Positions 20,857-31,770 of a DNA stretch of 64,000 nucleotides are shown here, one piece after another. Each line of letters starts with the position of its first letter. Positions within the stretch are counted from its first letter, which is position 1. Where the stretch lies: contig RPFO01000448.1 in assembly GCA_009746045.1 (NCBI GenBank), forward strand, positions 3,925,919 through 3,989,918. Reading direction: 5' to 3'. The notes below the pieces were generated by a model. That model worked only from the letters and a program-made list of their open reading frames with translations. It searched no databases and had not been told where the DNA came from. The DNA comes from Mesostigma viride. Its lineage: Eukaryota > Streptophyta > Mesostigmatophyceae > Mesostigmatales > Mesostigmataceae. The position numbers were made by a program, and so were the translations under genes.

Positions 20857-22128
20857 TCAGCTCAAGAACACGCCCCCCCCCGCATCGTACAGAACCAGGT
20901 CGCCGGCGTGCACGGTGACAGGAGCCCCGAAGTCAACGCGCAGGCGGGCGGCTTGCGCTGGGGTGACCGCCGTAGTCAAGCGCCCGTGGGCCTGCGCAAC
21001 AAGGCCGGCCGAGCCGGGCCCGGCAGAGGCAAGAAACGTGTGCAGCTGAGGGCGATCGAGCAAGGCGTGGTCGGTGGCCCCCCCAGCGAGATATGTCGCA
21101 CGGGCGGCCTGCTGGGCCTGCACGGCAAGCCCTGTAGCAAAGAGCACCACCGCCTGCGCCACTTGAGCGTCCAGATTCAGGAGCCATTCTTGGCGCACCG
21201 CGGGCAGGTGCCAAGGCAGGCGGCCGCCGGCATGGTAGTCCTCGAGGACAAACCCCCAAAGCGTGGAGGCAAGGACAGGGGGGGAGGCTGCCTGCAGCAT
21301 GTGCCGGACACGAACCACAAGGGCACTAAATTCAGGGGGCCGTGGGAGCGTAGGAAACGCCGCGTGCAAGCCGACAGCGTCCAACAGCAAGGGGCAATAC
21401 AGCCAAGAGAACGTGGCGTGCCGGAGCGCGCTGACGCCCGCAATGTTGGTGGGGGGCCAAACGGAGAAGTCGTGGGACCCAAGCGCGGCCGACCAGGGGC
21501 CCACCACAGGAGTCGCCGCAGGGTGTCCCACAGCCTCAGGGAGGAGAGCCGCCAGGGACCCCTCAAGCACAGGAGGACGCAGGTCAGTGGCCACCGCCGT
21601 GCTGGCCGGAGGTGGATCCCCAGAGCTAGGCGGGGCAGGGCCAGGGGACCCCGCGGAGGGGCCGGACGTGACGGCGCGGGGAGAGCGGGAGCACGGTGTG
21701 GAACCCTCCACGAGGGCCGCAAGGCCCAGGAGAGGGTCCAGCGAGGGGCTGCGGGAGGGGGCGCGGGCCGAATGGGATCCCGGGGTCGACACGGCCGCGC
21801 GTCGGGAGCCTAGGGACGGCCGAGGCGGGGCCACGCAATGAGGGCACGCCCAAGGACCCGGGGGAGGCAGCCGGAAGAGGGGCGGGACCAAGCAGCGCGT
21901 GTGCCAGCCGCATTGGCACGAATCACACACAAGGAGACGGGGGGCATCCTCACCACTGTGGCAGACCTCGCACACAAGCGAGAGTGGCACAGGGGCGCCA
22001 CGACCGCCGTCGTCCAGGTCGCCCATCTCCTGCAGGTGCGCCGCGATGCGTAAGGACCGACGCGGCGCAGGGGCGCCACTAGGCAGCGCATCCCGCGCCC
22101 GGGAGGTGCGGCGTCGTGAAGGAGGCAT
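20857..22128 (-). CDS. LINE polyprotein N-terminus with PHD finger
   Basis: The ATG at 22128 is the first in frame below the monomer array and opens a Ser/Arg/Pro-rich leader (MPPSRRRTSRARD). A PHD finger follows at about 21975-21840: CEVCHSG, LLVCDSCQCGWHTRC, and a final ACPHC, giving the full C4HC3 set with the aromatic (W) before the second half. The next 300 residues are low complexity and then helical (VRQEWLLNLDAQVAQAVV). The frame ends at 20857, just below a run of nine C on the plus strand, where the RING frame takes over. PHD fingers usually read histone tails; here one could tether the retrotransposition complex to chromatin. That role is inference. Confidence 0.75.
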   Translation of the reverse strand: MPPSRRRTSRARDALPSGAPAPRRSLRIAAHLQEMGDLDDGGRGAPVPLSLVCEVCHSGEDAPRLLVCDSCQCGWHTRCLVPPLFRLPPPGPWACPHCVAPPRPSLGSRRAAVSTPGSHSARAPSRSPSLDPLLGLAALVEGSTPCSRSPRAVTSGPSAGSPGPAPPSSGDPPPASTAVATDLRPPVLEGSLAALLPEAVGHPAATPVVGPWSAALGSHDFSVWPPTNIAGVSALRHATFSWLYCPLLLDAVGLHAAFPTLPRPPEFSALVVRVRHMLQAASPPVLASTLWGFVLEDYHAGGRLPWHLPAVRQEWLLNLDAQVAQAVVLFATGLAVQAQQAARATYLAGGATDHALLDRPQLHTFLASAGPGSAGLVAQAHGRLTTAVTPAQAARLRVDFGAPVTVHAGDLVLYDAGGGVFLS

Positions 22129-22250
22129 GGGGGAGGTGCGTAAAACAACGGAACCGGAAGCGCGGGGGGAGAGCGAGATGCGGACGCGGGGGGTTTGGGG
22201 GGCGTGCCCCCCAAGCGGGGGGTTTGGGGGGCGGCAGCCCCCCAACGCGG

Positions 22251-25200
22251 GGCGCAGGTTTTTTCAGCTGTGCATGGAGAAAAAAACGTGTCTCAATCCA
22301 GGAACCCCCGTCGGTTCATCATGTCAGCCTAGAAAACTGGAGCGGTGGAGCCACAACTAACGGGAAAGCCGCATTCAAATTCGCCTAGCCCACGGGTCAC
22401 AATTGGCCGACAGGTAGATGCAGCCAGCCCCGGGCGTGTCGCAGACAGTAATCACTACGTAGGCCGCGGTGCCGCACCTCGGCGCAGGTTTTTTCAGCTG
22501 TGCATGGAGAAAAAAACGTGTCTCAATCCAGGAACCCCCGTCGGTTCATCATGTCAGCCTAGAAAACTGGAGCGGTGGAGCCACAACTAACGGGAAAGCC
22601 GCATTCAAATTCGCCTAGCCCACGGGTCACAATTGGCCGACAGGTAGATGCAGCCAGCCCCGGGCGTGTCGCAGACAGTAATCACTACGTAGGCCGCGGT
22701 GCCGCACCTCGGCGCAGGTTTTTTCAGCTGTGCATGGAGAAAAAAACGTGTCTCAATCCAGGAACCCCCGTCGGTTCATCATGTCAGCCTAGAAAACTGG
22801 AGCGGTGGAGCCACAACTAACGGGAAAGCCGCATTCAAATTCGCCTAGCCCACGGGTCACAATTGGCCGACAGGTAGATGCAGCCAGCCCCGGGCGTGTC
22901 GCAGACAGTAATCACTACGTAGGCCGCGGTGCCGCACCTCGGCGCAGGTTTTTTCAGCTGTGCATGGAGAAAAAAACGTGTCTCAATCCAGGAACCCCCG
23001 TCGGTTCATCATGTCAGCCTAGAAAACTGGAGCGGTGGAGCCACAACTAACGGGAAAGCCGCATTCAAATTCGCCTAGCCCACGGGTCACAATTGGCCGA
23101 CAGGTAGATGCAGCCAGCCCCGGGCGTGTCGCAGACAGTAATCACTACGTAGGCCGCGGTGCCGCACCTCGGCGCAGGTTTTTTCAGCTGTGCATGGAGA
23201 AAAAAACGTGTCTCAATCCAGGAACCCCCGTCGGTTCATCATGTCAGCCTAGAAAACTGGAGCGGTGGAGCCACAACTAACGGGAAAGCCGCATTCAAAT
23301 TCGCCTAGCCCACGGGTCACAATTGGCCGACAGGTAGATGCAGCCAGCCCCGGGCGTGTCGCAGACAGTAATCACTACGTAGGCCGCGGTGCCGCACCTC
23401 GGCGCAGGTTTTTTCAGCTGTGCATGGAGAAAAAAACGTGTCTCAATCCAGGAACCCCCGTCGGTTCATCATGTCAGCCTAGAAAACTGGAGCGGTGGAG
23501 CCACAACTAACGGGAAAGCCGCATTCAAATTCGCCTAGCCCACGGGTCACAATTGGCCGACAGGTAGATGCAGCCAGCCCCGGGCGTGTCGCAGACAGTA
23601 ATCACTACGTAGGCCGCGGTGCCGCACCTCGGCGCAGGTTTTTTCAGCTGTGCATGGAGAAAAAAACGTGTCTCAATCCAGGAACCCCCGTCGGTTCATC
23701 ATGTCAGCCTAGAAAACTGGAGCGGTGGAGCCACAACTAACGGGAAAGCCGCATTCAAATTCGCCTAGCCCACGGGTCACAATTGGCCGACAGGTAGATG
23801 CAGCCAGCCCCGGGCGTGTCGCAGACAGTAATCACTACGTAGGCCGCGGTGCCGCACCTCGGCGCAGGTTTTTTCAGCTGTGCATGGAGAAAAAAACGTG
23901 TCTCAATCCAGGAACCCCCGTCGGTTCATCATGTCAGCCTAGAAAACTGGAGCGGTGGAGCCACAACTAACGGGAAAGCCGCATTCAAATTCGCCTAGCC
24001 CACGGGTCACAATTGGCCGACAGGTAGATGCAGCCAGCCCCGGGCGTGTCGCAGACAGTAATCACTACCGTAGGCCGCGGTGCCGCACCTCGGCGCAGGT
24101 TTTTTCAGCTGTGCATGGAGAAAAAAACGTGTCTCAATCCAGGAACCCCCGTCGGTTCATCATGTCAGCCTAGAAAACTGGAGCGGTGGAGCCACAACTA
24201 ACGGGAAAGCCGCATTCAAATTCGCCTAGCCCACGGGTCACAATTGGCCGACAGGTAGATGCAGCCAGCCCCGGGCGTGTCGCAGACAGTAATCACTACG
24301 TAGGCCGCGGTGCCGCACCTCGGCGCAGGTTTTTTCAGCTGTGCATGGAGAAAAAAACGTGTCTCAATCCAGGAACCCCCGTCGGTTCATCATGTCAGCC
24401 TAGAAAACTGGAGCGGTGGAGCCACAACTAACGGGAAAGCCGCATTCAAATTCGCCTAGCCCACGGGTCACAATTGGCCGACAGGTAGATGCAGCCAGCC
24501 CCGGGCGTGTCGCAGACAGTAATCACTACGTAGGCCGCGGTGCCGCACCTCGGCGCAGGTTTTTTCAGCTGTGCATGGAGAAAAAAACGTGTCTCAATCC
24601 AGGAACCCCCGTCGGTTCATCATGTCAGCCTAGAAAACTGGAGCGGTGGAGCCACAACTAACGGGAAAGCCGCATTCAAATTCGCCTAGCCCACGGGTCA
24701 CAATTGGCCGACAGGTAGATGCAGCCAGCCCCGGGCGTGTCGCAGACAGTAATCACTACGTAGGCCGCGGTGCCGCACCTCGGCGCAGGTTTTTTCAGCT
24801 GTGCATGGAGAAAAAAACGTGTCTCAATCCAGGAACCCCCGTCGGTTCATCATGTCAGCCTAGAAAACTGGAGCGGTGGAGCCACAACTAACGGGAAAGC
24901 CGCATTCAAATTCGCCTAGCCCACGGGTCACAATTGGCCGACAGGTAGATGCAGCCAGCCCCGGGCGTGTCGCAGACAGTAATCACTACGTAGGCCGCGG
25001 TGCCGCACCTCGGCGCAGGTTTTTTCAGCTGTGCATGGAGAAAAAAACGTGTCTCAATCCAGGAACCCCCGTCGGTTCATCATGTCAGCCTAGAAAACTG
25101 GAGCGGTGGAGCCACAACTAACGGGAAAGCCGCATTCAAATTCGCCTAGCCCACGGGTCACAATTGGCCGACAGGTAGATGCAGCCAGCCCCGGGCGTGT

Positions 25201-27587
25201 CGCAGACAGTAATCACTACGTAGGCCGCGGTGCCGCACCTCGGCGCAGGTTTTTTCAGCTGTGCATGGAGAAAAAAACGTGTCTCAATCCAGGAACCCCC
25301 GTCGGTTCATCATGTCAGCCTAGAAAACTGGAGCGGTGGAGCCACAACTAACGGGAAAGCCGCATTCAAATTCGCCTAGCCCACGGGTCACAATTGGCCG
25401 ACAGGTAGATGCAGCCAGCCCCGGGCGTGTCGCAGACAGTAATCACTACGTAGGCCGCGGTGCCGCACCTCGGCGCAGGTTTTTTCAGCTGTGCATGGAG
25501 AAAAAAACGTGTCTCAATCCAGGAACCCCCGTCGGTTCATCATGTCAGCCTAGAAAACTGGAGCGGTGGAGCCACAACTAACGGGAAAGCCGCATTCAAA
25601 TTCGCCTAGCCCACGGGTCACAATTGGCCGACAGGTAGATGCAGCCAGCCCCGGGCGTGTCGCAGACAGTAATCACTACGGTAGGCCGCGGTGCCGCACC
25701 TCGGCGCAGGTTTTTTCAGCTGTGCATGGAGAAAAAAACGTGTCTCAATCCAGGAACCCCCGTCGGTTCATCATGTCAGCCTAGAAAACTGGAGCGGTGG
25801 AGCCACAACTAACGGGAAAGCCGCATTCAAATTCGCCTAGCCCACGGGTCACAATTGGCCGACAGGTAGATGCAGCCAGCCCCGGGCGTGTCGCAGACAG
25901 TAATCACTACGTAGGCCGCGGTGCCGCACCTCGGCGCAGGTTTTTTCAGCTGTGCATGGAGAAAAAAACGTGTCTCAATCCAGGAACCCCCGTCGGTTCA
26001 TCATGTCAGCCTAGAAAACTGGAGCGGTGGAGCCACAACTAACGGGAAAGCCGCATTCAAATTCGCCTAGCCCACGGGTCACAATTGGCCGACAGGTAGA
26101 TGCAGCCAGCCCCGGGCGTGTCGCAGACAGTAATCACTACGGTAGGCCGCGGTGCCGCACCTCGGCGCAGGTTTTTTCAGCTGTGCATGGAGAAAAAAAC
26201 GTGTCTCAATCCAGGAACCCCCGTCGGTTCATCATGTCAGCCTAGAAAACTGGAGCGGTGGAGCCACAACTAACGGGAAAGCCGCATTCAAATTCGCCTA
26301 GCCCACGGGTCACAATTGGCCGACAGGTAGATGCAGCCAGCCCCGGGCGTGTCGCAGACAGTAATCACTACGGTAGGCCGCGGTGCCGCACCTCGGCGCA
26401 GGTTTTTTCAGCTGTGCATGGAGAAAAAAACGTGTCTCAATCCAGGAACCCCCGTCGGTTCATCATGTCAGCCTAGAAAACTGGAGCGGTGGAGCCACAA
26501 CTAACGGGAAAGCCGCATTCAAATTCGCCTAGCCCACGGGTCACAATTGGCCGACAGGTAGATGCAGCCAGCCCCGGGCGTGTCGCAGACAGTAATCACT
26601 ACGGTAGGCCGCGGTGCCGCACCTCGGCGCAGGTTTTTTCAGCTGTGCATGGAGAAAAAAACGTGTCTCAATCCAGGAACCCCCGTCGGTTCATCATGTC
26701 AGCCTAGAAAACTGGAGCGGTGGAGCCACAACTAACGGGAAAGCCGCATTCAAATTCGCCTAGCCCACGGGTCACAATTGGCCGACAGGTAGATGCAGCC
26801 AGCCCCGGGCGTGTCGCAGACAGTAATCACTACGGTAGGCCGCGGTGCCGCACCTCGGCGCAGGTTTTTTCAGCTGTGCATGGAGAAAAAAACGTGTCTC
26901 AATCCAGGAACCCCCGTCGGTTCATCATGTCAGCCTAGAAAACTGGAGCGGTGGAGCCACAACTAACGGGAAAGCCGCATTCAAATTCGCCTAGCCCACG
27001 GGTCACAATTGGCCGACAGGTAGATGCAGCCAGCCCCGGGCGTGTCGCAGACAGTAATCACTACGGTAGGCCGCGGTGCCGCACCTCGGCGCAGGTTTTT
27101 TCAGCTGTGCATGGAGAAAAAAACGTGTCTCAATCCAGGAACCCCCGTCGGTTCATCATGTCAGCCTAGAAAACTGGAGCGGTGGAGCCACAACTAACGG
27201 GAAAGCCGCATTCAAATTCGCCTAGCCCACGGGTCACAATTGGCCGACAGGTAGATGCAGCCAGCCCCGGGCGTGTCGCAGACAGTAATCACTACGGTAG
27301 GCCGCGGTGCCGCACCTCGGCGCAGGTTTTTTCAGCTGTGCATGAAGAAAAAAACGTGTCTCAATCCAGGAACCCCCGTCGGTTCATCATGTCAGCCTAG
27401 AAAACTGGAGCGGTGGAGCCACAACTAACGGGAAAGCCGCATTCAAATTCGCCTAGCCCACGGGTCACAATTGGCCGACAGGTAGATGCAGCCAGCCCCG
27501 GGCGTGTCGCAGACAGTAATCACTATACGGTAGGCCGCGGTGCCGCACCTCGGCGCAGGTTTTTTCAGCTGTGCATGAAGAAAAAAA
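22251..27587 (-). repeat. LINE 5' monomer array, 23 x 230/231 bp plus 36 bp
   Basis: Units start at 22251 and repeat to 27552. Most units proximal to the ORF are 230 bp and read actacgtagg at one spot; most distal units are 231 bp and read actacggtagg. The transition is mixed (25472-26164), one unit has an accgtagg variant (around 24066), and the outermost full unit is 233 bp. Otherwise the units are virtually identical. The array ends in a 36-bp partial unit exactly at the 5' target duplication. Each unit contains a short open frame of 72-81 codons, which I regard as incidental. By analogy with mouse L1 monomers the array could supply promoters; this is inference. Confidence 0.92.
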
Positions 27588-27609
27588 GCATATATAGGTA
27601 GCATATATA

Positions 27610-29263
27610 TTCATTGAGAATGATAGATTACGGAGGTGAGATAGGCATGCAACATAAGGAAAAACCCGATAACTGGGAGAATAACCCTGAAGAAATTAAT
27701 AGTAATCTGACACAGACATCCAAGGATCACGCCAGCGGCACAAGGTACAACTAACTATACATCACAAAACTACACGCAGCAACAGCGCTGCCGGCCCACC
27801 ATGCAGGCCTGGAAGGGATCTAGACCGCATGGGTCGCGACAAAGTCGGCCCGGGTGCGGCGGAATAACACATCAGCCACGGTGCGAGTGAGGGCGAGTGA
27901 CAGACGCTGCCGCCAATACGAGGACCACGTGCGGGCCGACCACGGGGCGGTCTGACCCTCGAGGTCGAGGCGGTCTTCACGGCGCTGGCAGCACTCGTGG
28001 AAAAACTCCGCTGTCTTGGGGCCCATGGCCCCGAACTCCTCAAGGACAAAGGGGATGACCCGGTGGGGCCCCACATTGCCGTAGGAGGCAAACTTGTCGC
28101 GCTCAGCCACAGCGGCAGCAGCGCCGGCATCCACAGCCGCCCGGAGGATGTGGCGACCGGAAAGCGGCCGAGCCACGGAGACATCGATGAGCAGGTGGCA
28201 ACCCTGCCCGTCGTAGTCAAGCACGGTAATATCGGGGCGATGGTTGGGTGAGTAGAGGGCGGCCCCATCCGCGTCCTCGCACTTGATGGTGGAGTGGGGA
28301 AAGACCGACCGAACCATGGCACACACCACCCGGAGGAGAGCGGTATGGAGATAGAGGAACCAGTTCTGGTTCTGCTGGCCACCCATGCACGCGATGTAGT
28401 GCGTCCCAGTAGTATCCAGAGCAAGCCCGCAGCTGCCGCAGGACGCACCCGCCGTGATGAGAGGTTGCGGGGCAAAGAGCTGGTGGCGGAGAGCGATGGC
28501 GTAAAGGGCCGGAACCAGTGTGAACAAAGGGCTCATGGGGAGGGCGCGCAGGAATGCGGACCCCACGCTCCCCTCAAGGGAAACGGAGTGAAGCCAAGCC
28601 TTCCCCTGATCGTTCAAGCTCGCATGCAGACCCATCCAGTCGGCACAGTGTAGTATACCCGCGTAGGTCTTTTGTTGTTTTTCATGAACGCAGGCAGGGA
28701 AGACACTAGGACTGACGACAGTGGACACGCCGGGCGTGCCCCGGGGCAGGCGACGGTGGACGGCCTGAGCGGGGCGGACGAGGTCGCAAGCCTGCTGGAT
28801 CCCGAGGTAAGAATCCTGCACAGCCTGCACAAAGGGGAAGGGGGATGGGGTGACCAAGTCGGGAATGGCGCTGACGGCGCTGGGGACCAACCGGCGGATC
28901 TCCGCCCAGGCCTGAGCAACAGAGCCAAGGAAGGCGGCGGGGGCGAGGCGGGCGGCGCGGGTGAGCCCACACCCGCCCATGCGGCAGGGGAGGGTGGCCA
29001 AGCGCATGGAGTGAGCTGGCAGGCTAGGGCCGGGGAGGAGCACCTGCAAGGCGGCCTGAATGCGCTCGTCATGGCCTTCCGCGGCAAGCCGCACCAAGTG
29101 GGGGGGAGCGCCACGGAGCCAGTGAACCACCCGCGGGTGGGCGCAAAACCACAGGAGGAGCCCTTTGGTCTGGGGGTCCTTGAGGCGCGCCCAAGTCTCG
29201 AGGACATGGGTGCGCTGTTCCACGGTGGCCCGGAGCTCCTCTTCGACGTAGTCAGGGTCACCC
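27610..29263 (-). mobile_element. Zinc-finger LINE, second copy, 5'-truncated
   Basis: The sequence matches 16719-18362 with only scattered differences. It begins within the RT thumb (GDPDYVEEEL) and ends in the same CAATGAA tip. A 7-bp duplication atatata flanks it (27603-27609 and 29264-29270). It lies directly upstream of the monomer array of the full-length copy, in the same orientation, separated only by a TATATATGCTACC-type linker. Confidence 0.88.
27820..29263 (-). pseudogene. LINE RT thumb and restriction-like endonuclease, truncated
   Basis: About 480 codons are open from the truncation point to the stop at 27820, in the same frame as the intact copy. It covers the thumb region, the CCHC motif and the complete PD-(D/E)XK-like nuclease (HRPDITVLDY, HLLIDVSV). 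Only a handful of codons differ from the longer copy, so the truncated insertion is young. It has no start codon of its own and no RT active site, so it is not expected to move. Upstream (29263-29463) the frame runs by chance into the tail of an older LINE. Confidence 0.8.
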
Positions 29264-30878
29264 ATATATATAGGAAGGTGCTTATATCGCAGACGGCAGC
29301 CCAAATTCTCCTTGTCTATCATGCCGGCGCGGAGTACAGATACCCCCAGAAGGGCTGCATCCTCAAGCAATTGTGTCACATAGGTCCGGGTCGCGCCGCG
29401 TCGGTGCGGGGCGCGCGCAAGTTTGCCAGTGGGTTGCGACGGGACAAAGGTCGACCCTGCCATATAGGAGGAGGTGGTCTACCTGGTTTGCCAGTCCTAA
29501 GCCCGCCCGCAGGGCCCACAACGGTATTCACCTGCATGGTCTGTGCGGGCAAGATGGCCGGCAAAGAGGAGACGGCGGTGTCAGATGATATATGGGTGAC
29601 AAGAGGGAGCTCGTGCGCAGTAGAGCTCGGCCCCTGCGCGGCGCTCTTTGTAGCAGACGCCGATTATGTGACGGAGCATTCGAGTGACTATATGCCGTCA
29701 ACCTGCTTGCTCAGCGCCTGGTCCAGGGTCCACGCCTCGCCTGGCCGTACAGGAGGATATGCTGAGGACAAGGGACAGAATTGAACAGATCAATGCGCTT
29801 GCGCCGCTCGATCACTCAGGTAGCGACATCTCTAGGGCCTGTCGAGGGGGCAGAGGGCTGCCCAGGCCTGGCCAATGCGGATGTTGATGTCGCCGGCCGC
29901 GGAGGGGAGCCAGCTTGAACTAGCTAGCGAGTCGCCGGGGCCGGCCGGCCGACGGGGCTGCCGTCCAGAAGGAGGAGGGCACCAGGGGTGGGGTGGTCCC
30001 AGCGGGGAAGATGGCCATGACCTCCGTTTTCTTAACTGCTCATCGAAGCCCCAGGTGCCGCCCGCGCTTAATAATCCAGTGCCAAGCTATCTAGCCAGAG
30101 TTGGGCGGACTCCGGGGTCTCCACGATCGAGCGTCGTGTCATCATGCAGCGTAGATCAGATCGCTCATGCAGTCGGTAGGGCGCCGCCCAGTCAACCCCG
30201 CCGTATAGCTGGCGTACTCCATGATCTCAATCGATCTCCGGTGGGCGCCCCTCTGCACCCGGGCAAGGTTTCTAGGCAGGTCGATCCAATCAGGGCGCAG
30301 GGCCGGGGCCGGGCTGCGGCGCTCAGGGGCAGTGCTGAAGACCGGTAGCTACTAAGGCGAAAGGGTGCGGTGACCATGCGGTGATCCGATGCGCCAGATG
30401 ACTTGCATGGGGTGGTCAGCGTACGGCCGGGCATCCAGGTTGGCAAATACGTGCGTATTGTCAAAATAAATACGGCAATACGCGTTTTTTTGGCCCCGAC
30501 GTATTATACACGTATTTTGCAGTCAGGAATACGTTATTTGGACTTGGAAATTTTCGAGGTTTGAGCTGGGGCAGCGCTTGGCGCCAGGCCAACCGGACCG
30601 TGGCGCGGCGCCTACCTTCACCAAGATTTTCTACTACAGTATGAACTACAGTAGTAGGCTTTTCGCAAGTCCAGGACTTGGCAGTAAGCAAGCTAGCTGA
30701 AATTACACGCAGAGTGTTGTAAGCGGAACCACAGACAAATTACACGGAGAGAGTGCCAGCACGATGAAAATGCCAGCTCGGTGCTGGGAACGTGGTACAT
30801 AACATAGCCTGTATCATTAATATTGCATGGCGGTGTGCCATTGGATTTTGCGCCAAGGCCGGGCAAACGTGTTTTTGC

Positions 30879-31125
30879 AGCCATGCCAGAAAAAGGGCCA
30901 GAGCATAAATTTGTGCGAAAAAAACTGTCTTGGTGAACTAGGATGCTCTGCATGGGGAAAAAGGTTTCGCAGCTGAAGTTTAGCTGCAGCATGCTCATTT
31001 TGCGGCCACAATTTTACCAGTGGCGATGGCAAGCAGATTATAGTGCGAGTCACCCGGATGCGCGCACATTTTGCGGGCATGCATCGCAGGGCAGGGCATG
31101 GATGCTTGCCTTGACGCAAAGATTG
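30879..31125 (+). pseudogene. Decayed hAT BED-finger coding stretch
   Basis: The plus strand reads AAMPEKGPEHKFV, close to the AAMKKKGPEWDFV at the start of the BED-finger protein of hAT copy 1. After several frame changes it reads RMRAHFAG, matching RVRAHFAG of that finger. No open frame remains. It shows that both hAT copies derive from elements keeping the transposase N-terminus. Confidence 0.65.
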
Positions 31126-31599
31126 GGCGGAAACGGAGGTTAGTTAGTTAGAACTCCTGGAGTTGTGGAGCAAGAAGGCCGGGCTGAATGCGAGGAAGCA
31201 GCAGCACCTTAGCTTCAGGACAATCATTGGCGGAGAGCGGCCACGGCCTTGCTTCGGGGTCTGCCGGTGTATATGTTTTCGTGTTGATGTATGCATGTAT
31301 GGAATGCATGCCAATAGTGGAGCTGTTTATGTGGTTATTAAAATAATTATTCATTCATGACTCATTTTGACATAGTCGATGATACTCTGGTCGTCTCGAT
31401 CATAATCATGGTAATGGTTGTCATGCAGTGTGTTCTATGGCACCTAATTGCCATGAGTGGTGATATATCCATGCATAACTATGCCCCTAAGGCCTAAACG
31501 TTTAAGGCCCATTGATCATAACCATGCTGCACACTGCCACATATTCATGCATGGCCGGTGACGTATTCTGCCAGGCTCCACGTTATATATATACTCGCA

Positions 31600-31770
31600 G
31601 CAGCAGCAGTTTTGCGGACTGCAGCAGGGCTATTAGGTTCCTCCCGTTAGGCGTTTCCATTGGTCTTATCGTAGTATAGAGCTTTGACATGGCTCTGTAT
31701 ATAGGTTTATAGCTGGGCGTTTGCTTTGGTTTGAGTGATTTCACTCTGCTGTAAGTAATTATATTTTTAA
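31600..31770 (+). mobile_element. 171-bp LINE tail inserted in hAT copy 2
   Basis: This matches the 3' UTR of the divergent restriction-like-endonuclease LINE (15919-16070, opposite strand). It is flanked by the 12-bp duplication tatatactcgca at 31588-31599 and 31771-31782. It is an extreme 5' truncation with no coding sequence. Confidence 0.88.

Larger units (their letters stand above)
16719..27587 (-). mobile_element. Zinc-finger LINE with restriction-like endonuclease and 23-unit 5' monomer array
   Basis: A complete insertion on the minus strand. The target duplication TATATATGC (minus sense) lies at 27588-27596 and 16710-16718. Inside, from 5' to 3', are a 36-bp partial and 23 full monomers (27587-22251), a short GC-rich leader, a coding region for PHD, RING and C2H2 fingers, reverse transcriptase, CCHC motif and restriction-like endonuclease (22128-16923), and a 3' UTR ending in CAATGAA. 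The monomer array falls inside the target duplications, so it is part of the element and not a flanking satellite. The coding region changes frame twice, both times near homopolymer runs (nine C at 20873-20881; six G at 20184-20189). Except for these it is open. A truncated copy about 99% alike lies just upstream, which implies recent activity. Confidence 0.88.

Noticed and set aside
20190-22128. PHD and RING proteins as host genes
   Set aside because: They lie between the LINE 5' array and its RT, within one pair of target duplications, in the same orientation and with open sequence throughout. Membership in the element is the simpler reading.
22251-27587. CRISPR array or ordinary satellite
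   Set aside because: Units are contiguous without spacers, and the host is eukaryotic. Target duplications place the array inside a LINE.
22345-27601. Repeated small open frames of 72-81 codons, one per 230-bp unit
   Set aside because: They exist because the monomer is repeated almost exactly. The frame shows no family resemblance and changes its ending whenever one base is added.
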